Shown here in pieces: positions 27,872 to 36,245 of a stretch of 64,000 bases of DNA. The notes beneath the pieces are model-generated. The model saw only the letters and a program-made list of their open reading frames with translations, did no database searches and was not told where the DNA came from. This stretch comes from Microbacterium ureisolvens (GTDB lineage Bacteria > Actinomycetota > Actinomycetes > Actinomycetales > Microbacteriaceae). The stretch spans positions 62,001-126,000 of the forward strand of contig NZ_JADIJE010000007.1 of assembly GCF_015278315.1 (NCBI RefSeq). The letters run 5' to 3'. Both the position numbers and the translations under genes were made by a program. The number at the start of each line of letters is the position of its first letter. Within the stretch, counting starts at the first letter, position 1.

Positions 27872-28813
27872 ATGACTGTCACTCCTCCGACGGTCGCCGC
27901 CGAAAAGCCTCGGCGCGCCTACCGTCGCTTCCGCTCCATCAAGGGCCGCGAGACCTGGGCCGGGCTCGGGATGATCGCCCCCGCGGGCATCCTCCTGGTC
28001 CTGTTCCTCATCATCCCGGTGATCCTCGCGTTCACGCTGTCGTTCACGAACGCGCGCCTCATCTCCCCGAACCCGCCGCGGTTCGTCGGCTTCGACAACT
28101 TCATCCGCGCGTTCACCGCCGATCCCGTGTTCGTGCAGTCCGTCGGCAACACGGCGATCTTCGCGCTGGTCGTGGTGCCGGTGCAGGCCGGCCTCGGTCT
28201 GCTGCTCGCGGTGCTGGTGAACCGCCGCATGCGCGGCGTCACGGCCTTCCGCGTGATCTTCTTCATCCCGGTCGTCACCTCGATCGTGGTGGTGTCGATC
28301 CTGTGGAAGTTCATGTACCAGAAGGACGGCCTCATCAACGCGATGTTCGACGCACTCACCTTCGGGGCGTGGACCGGCGTGGACTGGCTGAACGACCCGC
28401 AGACGGCTCTCGGCGCCATCATCGTGCTGTCGATCTGGCAGGCGGTCGGCTTCCACATGATCATCTGGCTCTCGGGGCTGCAGACCATCCCGGAAGAGCT
28501 CTACGAGGCGGCCAAGATGGACGGGGCGAGCCCCTGGCGTCAGTTCACGAACGTCACGTGGCCGGGCCTGCGTCCGACCATGGTGTTCGTGCTCGTCACG
28601 ATCACCATCGCCGCGCTGGGACTGTTCGTGCAGGTGGACGTCATGACCCAGGGCGGTCCCGTGAACTCGACGTCGACGATCGTGTACTACGCCGTGCGCA
28701 AGGGGTACGAGCAGCAGGAGATCGGCTATGCCGCGGCGATCTCGCTGATCTTCTTCGTTGCGGTGCTGATCATCGCGCTCATCCAGCGCCGGCTCACGCG
28801 AGAGAAGGATTGA
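27872..28813 (+). CDS. Sugar ABC transporter permease, MalF/UgpA type
   Basis: A 313-residue protein with six predicted membrane helices. The EAA loop that docks the ATPase is EELYEAAKMDGASPWRQF (residues about 208-225). It forms a heterodimer with the next gene product. No ATP-binding subunit is encoded in the island, so a shared MsmK-type ATPase elsewhere is inferred, as is common for this family in actinobacteria. Confidence 0.94.
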   Translation: MTVTPPTVAAEKPRRAYRRFRSIKGRETWAGLGMIAPAGILLVLFLIIPVILAFTLSFTNARLISPNPPRFVGFDNFIRAFTADPVFVQSVGNTAIFALVVVPVQAGLGLLLAVLVNRRMRGVTAFRVIFFIPVVTSIVVVSILWKFMYQKDGLINAMFDALTFGAWTGVDWLNDPQTALGAIIVLSIWQAVGFHMIIWLSGLQTIPEELYEAAKMDGASPWRQFTNVTWPGLRPTMVFVLVTITIAALGLFVQVDVMTQGGPVNSTSTIVYYAVRKGYEQQEIGYAAAISLIFFVAVLIIALIQRRLTREKD

Positions 28814-28814
28814 C

Positions 28815-29774
28815 GTGTCCGCGACCAGAACGCTCACCACCGCGACCGAGACGCGCCGTCCGTCGCGCGCGCCCCGCGTGGCCCCGGTCCGCAGCGAGAA
28901 GTCGCAGCGCATCCGCGGAAGGATCTTCCTCTACATCGCGCTCTCGCTGTTCGGGATCGTCTTCCTCTTCCCGCTCGTGTTCATGTTCGTCTCGAGCCTC
29001 AAGCCTGACAGCCAGATCCTGCAGGACATCGACTCCGTCCAGGCCTTCCTTCCCGTCGGCGACATCAGTCTCGACAACTACTTCGGCGTCTTCGACCGGG
29101 TGCCCGTCGCGCAGTTCCTGTTCAACTCGGTGCTCGTGACCGTTCTCACCGTCGGGCTGGGTCTCGTCGTGAACTCGATGGCGGGCTTCGCGCTGTCGCG
29201 TCTGGAGTGGAAGGGACGCATCGTCGTGCTCGCGCTCGTGATCGCGACGCTCATCGTCCCGTTCGAGACCATCGCCGTGCCGATGGTCTACTGGGTCGCA
29301 CAGCTGCCGACGATCGTGTTCGAGGGCGGCGTGCCGAAGTACGACTTCGGCTGGCTGAACACGTATGAGGTGCAGATCGTGCCGTTCATCGCGAACGCGT
29401 TCTCGATCTTCCTCTTCACGCAGTACTTCTCGACCATCCCGAAGTCGCTCGACGAGGCCGCGCGCATCGACGGCGCGAGCTGGTTCACGATCTACCGGCG
29501 CATCCTCGTGCCGCTGTCGGGCCCGGCGTTCGCGACGGTCGCGATCCTCACCTTCCTGCCGGCGTGGAACCAGTACCTCTGGCCTCTCATGGTGGTCCAG
29601 AAGGAGGAGCTGCGCCCGGTGATGGTCGGCATGCAGTACTTCTTCCAGCTCAACACCGCGTGGGGTGAGGTGATGGCGTACACCTCTCTCATCACCATCC
29701 CGGTGCTGATCGTGTTCCTGATCTTCCAGCGGGCATTCGTCAGCAGCATCGCCGCGAGCGGAGTGAAGGGATGA
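28815..29774 (+). CDS. Sugar ABC transporter permease, MalG/UgpE type
   Basis: A 319-residue protein with six predicted helices and the EAA loop KSLDEAARIDGASWFTIYRR. The GTG start is 1 nt after the preceding stop, and the stop overlaps the fructokinase start (ATGA). It is the second membrane half of the importer. Confidence 0.94.
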   Translation: MSATRTLTTATETRRPSRAPRVAPVRSEKSQRIRGRIFLYIALSLFGIVFLFPLVFMFVSSLKPDSQILQDIDSVQAFLPVGDISLDNYFGVFDRVPVAQFLFNSVLVTVLTVGLGLVVNSMAGFALSRLEWKGRIVVLALVIATLIVPFETIAVPMVYWVAQLPTIVFEGGVPKYDFGWLNTYEVQIVPFIANAFSIFLFTQYFSTIPKSLDEAARIDGASWFTIYRRILVPLSGPAFATVAILTFLPAWNQYLWPLMVVQKEELRPVMVGMQYFFQLNTAWGEVMAYTSLITIPVLIVFLIFQRAFVSSIAASGVKG

Positions 29775-30712
29775 GCGGCCGCGACCCGCGGATCGTGGTG
29801 ATCGGCGAGGCGCTCGTCGACATCGTCCACCGCCCCGGCGGCGTCATCGAAGAGACGCCGGGAGGAAGTCCCGCCAACACGGCGCTCGCCCTCGGACGCC
29901 TGGATCGGCATCCGACCCTCGTCACGAGACTGGGCGACGATGATCACGGATGCCGCATCCGGGCGTGGCTCGCGGAGTCCGAGGTCTCGGTCGTCGCGGT
30001 CACCGCACCACGGACCGCCACCGCCACCGCGCACGTGGGCGCAGACGGCGGTGCCGCCTACGAGTTCGACCTGGAGTGGGAGCTGGGCCCGGATCCCGCG
30101 GCGCTCGCGGACGAGCTGCGGATGGCCGACCTCGTGCACGTCGGCTCCGTCGCGGCGGTGCTCGAACCCGGCGCCGATCACGTGGCCGCGCTCGTGCGCG
30201 ATGCGTCGGCCACCGTCACCGTCACGTACGACCCCAACATCCGCCCGTCCCTCGTCGACGATCCGGCGCAGGTGCGCGCGCGGGTGCTCGCACTGATCGG
30301 GCTCGCCGACGTGGTCAAGGCGAGCGACGAGGACCTGCGCTGGCTGCACCCGGGGCGCGACGTGGCCGAGGTGGCGCGCGAGTGGGTGGCGCGAGGACCG
30401 GCGCTCGTCGTCGTCACGCTCGGTGCGCACGGCGCGCTGGGGGTGACGGCCGAAGGCGCGGTCACCGTGCCCGCGAGGGTCACCGGGGTGGTCGACACCG
30501 TCGGCGCGGGCGACACCTTCATGGGCGCCCTCATCGACGGCATCGTCGGACGCGTCGTGCCCCCGAGCGCCGCGACCACCGTGGTCGGCGGCATCCCTCT
30601 CGATGAACTCGAAGCGCTGCTTCGTCGCTGCGCGGCCGCGGCGGCCATCACCGTCTCGCGTCCCGGCGCCGACCCGCCGCGACGGGATCAGCTCGCCGCG
30701 TCCGCCCGCTGA
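29771..30712 (+). CDS. PfkB-family fructokinase
   Basis: A 313-residue sugar kinase. The N-terminal PfkB signature is GGSPANTALALGRLD; the C-terminal signature VDTVGAGDTFMGAL carries the catalytic Asp of the GAGD motif. The ATGA overlap with the permease gene means coupled translation. In this context it phosphorylates imported or released fructose in the cytoplasm; the exact sugar is inferred from the neighbours. Confidence 0.9.
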   Translation: MSGRDPRIVVIGEALVDIVHRPGGVIEETPGGSPANTALALGRLDRHPTLVTRLGDDDHGCRIRAWLAESEVSVVAVTAPRTATATAHVGADGGAAYEFDLEWELGPDPAALADELRMADLVHVGSVAAVLEPGADHVAALVRDASATVTVTYDPNIRPSLVDDPAQVRARVLALIGLADVVKASDEDLRWLHPGRDVAEVAREWVARGPALVVVTLGAHGALGVTAEGAVTVPARVTGVVDTVGAGDTFMGALIDGIVGRVVPPSAATTVVGGIPLDELEALLRRCAAAAAITVSRPGADPPRRDQLAASAR

Positions 30713-30794
30713 GCGCCTCTTCCCCGACATCTCCGGCCGCATCGGCCGACCCGATCGCGCGGTCTCCGCGCCGACTCCGAAGGATCTCCCTCAC

Positions 30795-31760
30795 GTGTTC
30801 GATCTCCCCGGCTCCTGGGTATGGGACTACTGGTTCGCCGACGACGGCGAGCGCTACCACCTCTTCTTCCTCTACGCCTCGCGTGCGCTGCACAACCCCG
30901 ACGCGCGGCACCATCGCGCCTCGATCGGGCACGCCGTGTCGACCGACCTCGTCGAGTGGACGCAGGTGGCCGATGCGCTGGTGCGCAGCGACGCCCCGGC
31001 GTTCGACGATCTGGCGACGTGGACAGGCTCGGTGGTGCGGCATCCGGACGGCACGTGGTTCATGTTCTACACCGGCGCGTCGCTCGCACCCGACGGCAGG
31101 AACATCCAGCGCATCGGCTACGCGACCTCTCCCGACCTTGACGTGTGGACCAAGGCCCCCGGGCCGGTGCTCGAGGCCAGGGCGCCGTGGTACGAGAAGC
31201 TCGACAGCGGCGCCTGGCACGACGAGGCGTTCCGCGACCCCTGGGTCTTCGCCGATCCCGGCGGGAAGGGGTGGCACATGCTCATCACTGCCCGCACACC
31301 CGAGGGTCCCGTCGACGGGCGCGGCGTGGTCGGCCACGCCTGGTCGTCCGACCTGCGGGCGTGGGAACTGCGGGAGCCGCTGAGCCTCCCGACCGAGGAC
31401 GGGTTCGGGCAGCTCGAGGTGCTGCAGGTCGAGGTGGTCGACGGCCGACCGGTGCTGATCTTCTCGTGCCTGGGCGAGCACGCCACCGAGGCCCGACGCG
31501 GCGGAGGGGGAACGTGGGCGGTTCCCGCCGAGAGTGTGCTCGGGCCGTTCGATGTGGACGCCGCTTATCCGGTCACCGACGACCGCCTCTACGTCGGTCG
31601 CCTGCTGCGACGCCGGTCCGACGGGCAGTGGCTGCTCTTCGCGTTCCGCAACGCGGGCGACGACGGGGCCTTCGTCGGCGGCGTCAGCGACCCCATGCCG
31701 GTTCAGTGGAAGGACGGGAAGCTGGTGCGCCGGGAAGCCGCCCACCTGCCGATCGCCTGA
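30795..31760 (+). CDS. Intracellular clan GH-J hydrolase (GH32-like)
   Basis: A 321-residue protein without signal peptide. The GTG at 30795 is chosen for the AAGGAT site 9 nt upstream; the frame upstream runs into fructokinase. The usual WMNDPNG nucleophile motif is replaced by GSWVWDYW, recalling the VWDSW of GH68, while FRDPWVFAD keeps the stabilising Asp. QVEVVDG is a candidate acid/base region. It probably cleaves imported sucrose or short fructans, feeding fructokinase just upstream. The exact GH family assignment is uncertain. Confidence 0.8.
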   Translation: MFDLPGSWVWDYWFADDGERYHLFFLYASRALHNPDARHHRASIGHAVSTDLVEWTQVADALVRSDAPAFDDLATWTGSVVRHPDGTWFMFYTGASLAPDGRNIQRIGYATSPDLDVWTKAPGPVLEARAPWYEKLDSGAWHDEAFRDPWVFADPGGKGWHMLITARTPEGPVDGRGVVGHAWSSDLRAWELREPLSLPTEDGFGQLEVLQVEVVDGRPVLIFSCLGEHATEARRGGGGTWAVPAESVLGPFDVDAAYPVTDDRLYVGRLLRRRSDGQWLLFAFRNAGDDGAFVGGVSDPMPVQWKDGKLVRREAAHLPIA

Positions 31761-31858
31761 CGCGCATCCGGCCGGGGCTTCGCGGACGGGCACCGGCCGG
31801 CTTCCGCCGCGGTCTAGCGTGGCGGCGGATCACCGTGTCCGCACGAGAAGGGATGACG

Positions 31859-33889
31859 ATGGAGTCAGCTTCGCAAGGACGATCGGCGCGCCGCGTCGCC
31901 GGCGCTCTCACCGCGATCGCGGTGATCGGCGCCACTGTGGCGGGCGGCCTCACGAGCGGTTCGGGGGTGCCTGCCGCCGCCGCGGCGGAGCCCGACGAAT
32001 ACCGCGCGCAGTACCACTTCACGGTGCCCGACCACTGGAAGAACGACCCGCAGCGGCCGGTCTTCGTGGACGGGAAGTTCCACTACTACTACCTGTACAA
32101 CAGCGACTACGACGCCGACCCCACGGCGAACTTCGGCACGGCCTGGCGGCTTGCCACCTCGTACGACGGGGTCGTGTTCGCCGACCAGGGGGTCGCCGCC
32201 CCCAAGAAGACGAACGCCAACTACGACCTGTGGTCGGGGTCGGCCGTGGTCGACCACGCGAACACCGCCGGCTTCGGCGCCGGGGCGGTGGTGATGCTCG
32301 TGACCCAGATGGACCATCCCACGCTCGCACAGCAGGCGAACGCCTCCGGGCCGCAGGCACAGTTCCTCTGGTACTCGACCGACGGCGGGCGCAACTTCCG
32401 GCCGTACGGCGCGCAGCCGGTGATCGCGAACGGGGGGCGCGCGGACTTCCGCGACCCGAAGGTGGTGTGGGATGCCGAGCGGAGCCGATGGGTCGCGCTC
32501 ATCGCCGAACGCGACCGCGTGAGCTTCTACACCTCACCCGACCTCAAGGCCTGGACGCGCACCTGGGAGTACGTGAATCCCGGGATCGGCACGATCGAGT
32601 GCCCCGATCTGTTCCGCATCCGCGCCGACGACGGCACCGTGAAGTGGGTCTTCGGAGTGAGCGCGAACGGGTACGCCACGAACGAGCCGGCGACCTTCGC
32701 GTACTGGACGGGAAGCTTCGACGGCACGTCGTTCGCGTTCGACCGGACCGCCCCGCAGTGGCTCGACCACGGCTTCGACTGGTACGGCGCGGTCACGTGG
32801 GAGGACCCGGTCGCGCCGCTGGACCGCCGCTATGCCGTCGGCTGGATGAACAACTGGGACTACGCGCATTCCACGCCGACCTGGAGCGCGGACGGCTTCA
32901 ACGGCACCGACTCGATCACGCGCGAGATCCGCCTCGCACGTGACGGCTCGTCCTTCCATCTCGTGTCGCAGCCGGTGGCGGCCCTCGCCGACATCGCGAC
33001 CCGGATCACGCCGCTCGGCGACGTCACGGTGGACGGATTCCTGCAGCTGGGCTATCGCGGCGACGCGTACCAGCTCGAAGCCGAGGTCTCGTGGGAGACC
33101 GCCAACAACATCGGCGTGCAGCTGCGGCGATCGGCCGACGGGACCCGTCACGCCGACGTCGGTGTGACCGAGACCTACGCCTACCTCAATCGCGGGCAGA
33201 CGGGCCGTCCGGCCGGGACCTGGAAGACCGAGAGCCGGACGCCGTTCGACGGAACCACGGGCACGGTGCGGCTGCGCATCCTCGTCGATCGGACGACCGT
33301 CGAGGTTTTCGTCGACGACGGCCGCCACGTGCACTCCAGCCAGGTGTTCGCCCCGCCCGGAGACGACGGCCTCGCCCTCTACTCCACCGGCGGGCCGGCG
33401 ACCTTCCACGACCTCACCGTCACCGAGTTCGGGAGCGTTGCGCAGCGGCCGGCGAGGCTTCTCGGCGATTTCGAGGGCGCGACCTGGGGGAGCGGGTGGA
33501 CGGCCACCGGCGACTTCGCGGGCGCGACGCCGACTACCGCGCAGCTGCGCAGCCAGGTGGGCTCGCGCGTCGCCGACACGTTCGCAGGGGGCGGCGATGC
33601 GGCCACTGGCACGATCACGTCGCCGTCGTTCACGGTCGATCGCAACTTCGTGCACTTCCTCGTCGGCGGCGGAGACCATCCCCTCGGCGTCGAGCCGGCC
33701 ACCTCCGTGCAGCTGCTGGTCGACGGTCAGCCGGTGCGCACGTCGACCGGAGACGATTCGCCGGACCTCCGCCGGGTCGAGTGGGATGTCCGCGAGTTCG
33801 CCGGGCGCACCGCTCAGTTCCAGATCCTCGACGACGCGACCGGCGCCTGGGGTCACCTGATGGTCGATCAGATCGTGCTGAGCGACTGA
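31859..33889 (+). CDS. Secreted GH32 fructanase with extra C-terminal domain
   Basis: A 676-residue protein. The ATG at 31859 is preferred over the ATG two codons earlier because AGAAGGG is then correctly spaced. It has a signal peptide (VAGALTAIAVIGATVAGG, cleavage near AAA-EP around residue 43). The catalytic propeller holds WKNDPQ (nucleophile Asp, Lys instead of the common Met), FRDPKVVWD and ECPDLF; then come the GH32 beta-sandwich (to about residue 525) and an extra domain of about 150 residues starting LLGDFEGATWGSGW. That domain ends many secreted fructanases and may bind polymer. It degrades levan or inulin outside the cell. Confidence 0.93.
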   Translation: MESASQGRSARRVAGALTAIAVIGATVAGGLTSGSGVPAAAAAEPDEYRAQYHFTVPDHWKNDPQRPVFVDGKFHYYYLYNSDYDADPTANFGTAWRLATSYDGVVFADQGVAAPKKTNANYDLWSGSAVVDHANTAGFGAGAVVMLVTQMDHPTLAQQANASGPQAQFLWYSTDGGRNFRPYGAQPVIANGGRADFRDPKVVWDAERSRWVALIAERDRVSFYTSPDLKAWTRTWEYVNPGIGTIECPDLFRIRADDGTVKWVFGVSANGYATNEPATFAYWTGSFDGTSFAFDRTAPQWLDHGFDWYGAVTWEDPVAPLDRRYAVGWMNNWDYAHSTPTWSADGFNGTDSITREIRLARDGSSFHLVSQPVAALADIATRITPLGDVTVDGFLQLGYRGDAYQLEAEVSWETANNIGVQLRRSADGTRHADVGVTETYAYLNRGQTGRPAGTWKTESRTPFDGTTGTVRLRILVDRTTVEVFVDDGRHVHSSQVFAPPGDDGLALYSTGGPATFHDLTVTEFGSVAQRPARLLGDFEGATWGSGWTATGDFAGATPTTAQLRSQVGSRVADTFAGGGDAATGTITSPSFTVDRNFVHFLVGGGDHPLGVEPATSVQLLVDGQPVRTSTGDDSPDLRRVEWDVREFAGRTAQFQILDDATGAWGHLMVDQIVLSD

Positions 33890-33900
33890 CGCCTCTCGAT

Positions 33901-33941
33901 GCGAGGGTGCCGGTGCCCGATCCGGACTCGGGCGCCCTCGC
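33901..33941. terminator. Shared terminator between GH32 and ppx
   Basis: Arms GCGAGGGTGCC and GGCGCCCTCGC (one mismatch) with an inner GCCCGA/TCGGGC pairing, between convergent genes. Confidence 0.65.
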
Positions 33942-33977
33942 TCGGTGCGGGGCGTCGCCGACTCCGTGAGCCGGGCG

Positions 33978-34907
33978 CTACCAGCCGAGCTCCTCGATGT
34001 AGCGCAGCAGCACGCCTTCGCGCAGGGCCCAAGGCGACACCTCGAGCTCGTCGACGTCGAGCGCCCGCATGGCCTCGTGCAGCACGACCGCGCCGGCGAC
34101 GATCTGGAACGTCCGGTCCGGCGTGATGCCGGGAAGCTCCTGTCGGGCGGATGCCGGGATCCGCGCGAGCCGCGGAATCCACGAGCTGAGCGAAGCACGG
34201 GGCAGCAGCATCCGCTCGCTTCCCGACCATCCGGGTGCCGGATAGCCGACGAGCTTCGCGAGCGAGCGGATCGCCTTCGACGACCCGACGACGTGGTCGG
34301 GGCGATCGAGCTTGCGGAAGGACTTGGCGACCGGTGCGAGCGTCTTGCGTGCGTGGTCGCGGAGCTTCTCGACGGCGGCCTCGCCCGGGGGGTCGTCGGG
34401 AAGGAACTGCACCGTCATGCGCCCTGCGCCGAGGGGGACGGATGCCGCGGCCTCGGGCAGCTCGTCGGCTCCGGCCGCGAGCTCGAGCGAGCCGCCGCCG
34501 ATGTCGAAGAGCAGGATCTGGCCGGCAGCCCAGCCGAACCAGCGGCGCACGGCGAGGAAGGTGTACCGCGCTTCGGTCTCGCCGCCGAGCACCTGCAGCG
34601 GCTGGCCGAGGGCCTCCTCGATGAGAGCGATGACCTCGGGGCCGTTCTTCGCCTCCCGCACCGCGGAGGTCGCTGTCGCGAGCAGCTCGTCGACGTTCTC
34701 GGACGCGGCGACCTCGCGCGCCTCGGTCACGGCCGAGACGAGGGCGGTGACGCCCTCCTCGGTGATCGAGCCGTCGGGCGCGAGATAGCGCATGAGCCGC
34801 AGCACCGTGCGCTGGCTCGTCGTGGCCAGCGGCCTCCCGCCCGGTCGGACGTCGGCGACGAGCAGGTGGACGGTGTTCGAGCCGATGTCGAGGACTCCCA
34901 GGCGCAC
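33978..34907 (-). CDS. Exopolyphosphatase / Ppx-GppA family phosphatase
   Basis: A 309-residue protein, the short actinobacterial form lacking the C-terminal HD-like domain. Motifs: [14 protein letters not shown] (phosphate loop 1), [11 protein letters not shown], and [11 protein letters not shown] (phosphate loop 2). It hydrolyses polyphosphate or pppGpp in the cytoplasm; which substrate is preferred cannot be told. The GTG start is 6 nt after TACCCT with no ribosome site, so the mRNA is probably leaderless. It marks the return to core genes after the fructan island. Confidence 0.92.
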   Translation of the reverse strand: MRLGVLDIGSNTVHLLVADVRPGGRPLATTSQRTVLRLMRYLAPDGSITEEGVTALVSAVTEAREVAASENVDELLATATSAVREAKNGPEVIALIEEALGQPLQVLGGETEARYTFLAVRRWFGWAAGQILLFDIGGGSLELAAGADELPEAAASVPLGAGRMTVQFLPDDPPGEAAVEKLRDHARKTLAPVAKSFRKLDRPDHVVGSSKAIRSLAKLVGYPAPGWSGSERMLLPRASLSSWIPRLARIPASARQELPGITPDRTFQIVAGAVVLHEAMRALDVDELEVSPWALREGVLLRYIEELGW

Positions 34908-34913
34908 GGACTC

Positions 34914-34919
34914 AGGGTA
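34914..34919 (-). promoter_or_regulatory. -10 element of leaderless ppx mRNA
   Basis: TACCCT on the minus strand followed by GAGTCC and then GTG. Confidence 0.5.
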
Positions 34920-35069
34920 GCGGGTGGCAGCGGCGGAACAGGGCGGTGCGGGCCGGGCACTTGTTCGGTTGCCGCGACCCGGCTGGGTGGCCGGGGTCGA
35001 CCAGGTGCGCGCTGAGTGCGCCGGTTTCGGTGGCCGGGTCGCGGCATCCGTCGTCCTCGCGTCAGCGGT

Positions 35070-35075
35070 TACGAT
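35070..35075 (+). promoter_or_regulatory. -10 element before coaA
   Basis: TACGAT ends 8 nt before the coaA ATG; no clear ribosome site lies between, so a leaderless or very short leader is expected. Confidence 0.4.
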
Positions 35076-35083
35076 GGGGCGCG

Positions 35084-36037
35084 ATGTCCGCCGATGACGC
35101 CACCATGGTCACCCCAGCCCTCTCGCTGTACCGCGAGATCGACCGCGCCGACTGGGCGCGCCTGGCTGCCGGGATGACGCAGCCGCTCAGCGAGACCGAG
35201 ATCGTCCAGATCCGAGGACTCGGCGACCGGCTCGACATGGCCGAGGTCGAGCAGGTGTACGTGCCGCTGTCGCGCCTGCTGTCGCTGTACGCCGAGTCGA
35301 CCAAGCGCCTGGGTGCCGAGGAGTCGGCGTTCCTCGGCGAGAACGACTCGACCACCCCGTTCATCATCGGGGTCGCCGGGTCGGTGGCCGTCGGCAAGTC
35401 CACGATCGCACGCCTGCTGCGCGAGCTGACCTCGCGCTGGCCGGGCACCCCCCGCGTCGAGCTCGTCACGACGGACGGCTTCCTGTACCCGAACGCCGAG
35501 CTCGAGCGCCGCGGACTCATGGAGCGCAAGGGCTTCCCCGAGTCGTACGACCGCCGCTCGCTCGTGTCGTTCCTCACCGAGGTGAAGAGCGGCGCACCCG
35601 AGGTGCGGGCGCCCTTCTACTCCCACATGCGGTACGACATCGTGCCCGATGCGGTCATCACCGTGCGGCGCCCCGACATCGTGATCGTCGAGGGCCTCAA
35701 CGTGCTCCAGCCGCCGCCCACCCCGAACGACGTCGCCGTCAGCGAGCTGTTCGACTTCTCGATCTACGTGGACGCGGATGCCTCGCACATCGCCCAGTGG
35801 TACGTCGATCGCTTCCTCGCCCTGCGCCGGGCGGCCTTCAGCAACCCGAACTCGTTCTTCAACGTCTTCGCACAGCTCTCGGACGACGAGGCGGTGGAGC
35901 GCGCGCTCGGATTCTGGAACTCGATCAACCTCCCGAATCTCGAGGAGAACGTGCTCCCCACCCGCCACCGCGCGAACCTCGTGCTGCAGAAGGCGGCCGA
36001 CCACACGGTCGAGACGGTGCTCCTGCGCAAGCTCTGA
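35084..36037 (+). CDS. coaA: Pantothenate kinase type I
   Basis: A 317-residue protein of normal length. The P-loop is [12 protein letters not shown] (residues about 97-108), followed by [10 protein letters not shown] and [10 protein letters not shown] of the CoaA family. It phosphorylates pantothenate, the first and regulated step of coenzyme A synthesis. ATG 35084 was chosen; ATG 35105 is an alternative 7 codons later. It is divergent from ppx. Confidence 0.96.
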   Translation: MSADDATMVTPALSLYREIDRADWARLAAGMTQPLSETEIVQIRGLGDRLDMAEVEQVYVPLSRLLSLYAESTKRLGAEESAFLGENDSTTPFIIGVAGSVAVGKSTIARLLRELTSRWPGTPRVELVTTDGFLYPNAELERRGLMERKGFPESYDRRSLVSFLTEVKSGAPEVRAPFYSHMRYDIVPDAVITVRRPDIVIVEGLNVLQPPPTPNDVAVSELFDFSIYVDADASHIAQWYVDRFLALRRAAFSNPNSFFNVFAQLSDDEAVERALGFWNSINLPNLEENVLPTRHRANLVLQKAADHTVETVLLRKL

Positions 36038-36052
36038 GCCCGGCGTTCGCGC

Positions 36053-36138
36053 CGTCTCGTCTCGCTTCGCTCGCTCAACGACCGGGCCTCTTCCGGTTCC
36101 CGGTCGTTGAGCGAGCGAGGCATGAGCGAGACGAAACG
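36053..36138. repeat. Dispersed palindromic repeat, copy 2 (full inverted pair)
   Basis: The left arm ends CGCTCGCTCAACGACCGGG and the right arm begins CCCGGTCGTTGAGCGAGCG around a 12-nt spacer; 20 bp pair perfectly (TCGCTCGCTCAACGACCGGG), with related sequence beyond. It lies 16 nt after the coaA stop, so it can also end that transcript. Confidence 0.9.
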
Positions 36139-36232
36139 CCCCGAGCGCGGCGCAGGACCGAGGCGGCGGCATCCGTCACCTTCCTCATCTGAGGTTCTCG
36201 ATTCGTAAGGGATCCTTGCGAAACCGCGCGCC

Positions 36233-36238
36233 TACCAT
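36233..36238 (+). promoter_or_regulatory. -10 element of leaderless glmS mRNA
   Basis: TACCAT ends 7 nt before the glmS ATG; no ribosome site. Confidence 0.5.
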
Positions 36239-36245
36239 TAGGCGC

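Noticed and set aside
20795..33889. Fructan island as a transposon or prophage
   Set aside because: No transposase, integrase, terminal inverted repeats or attachment-site duplication visible at its edges.
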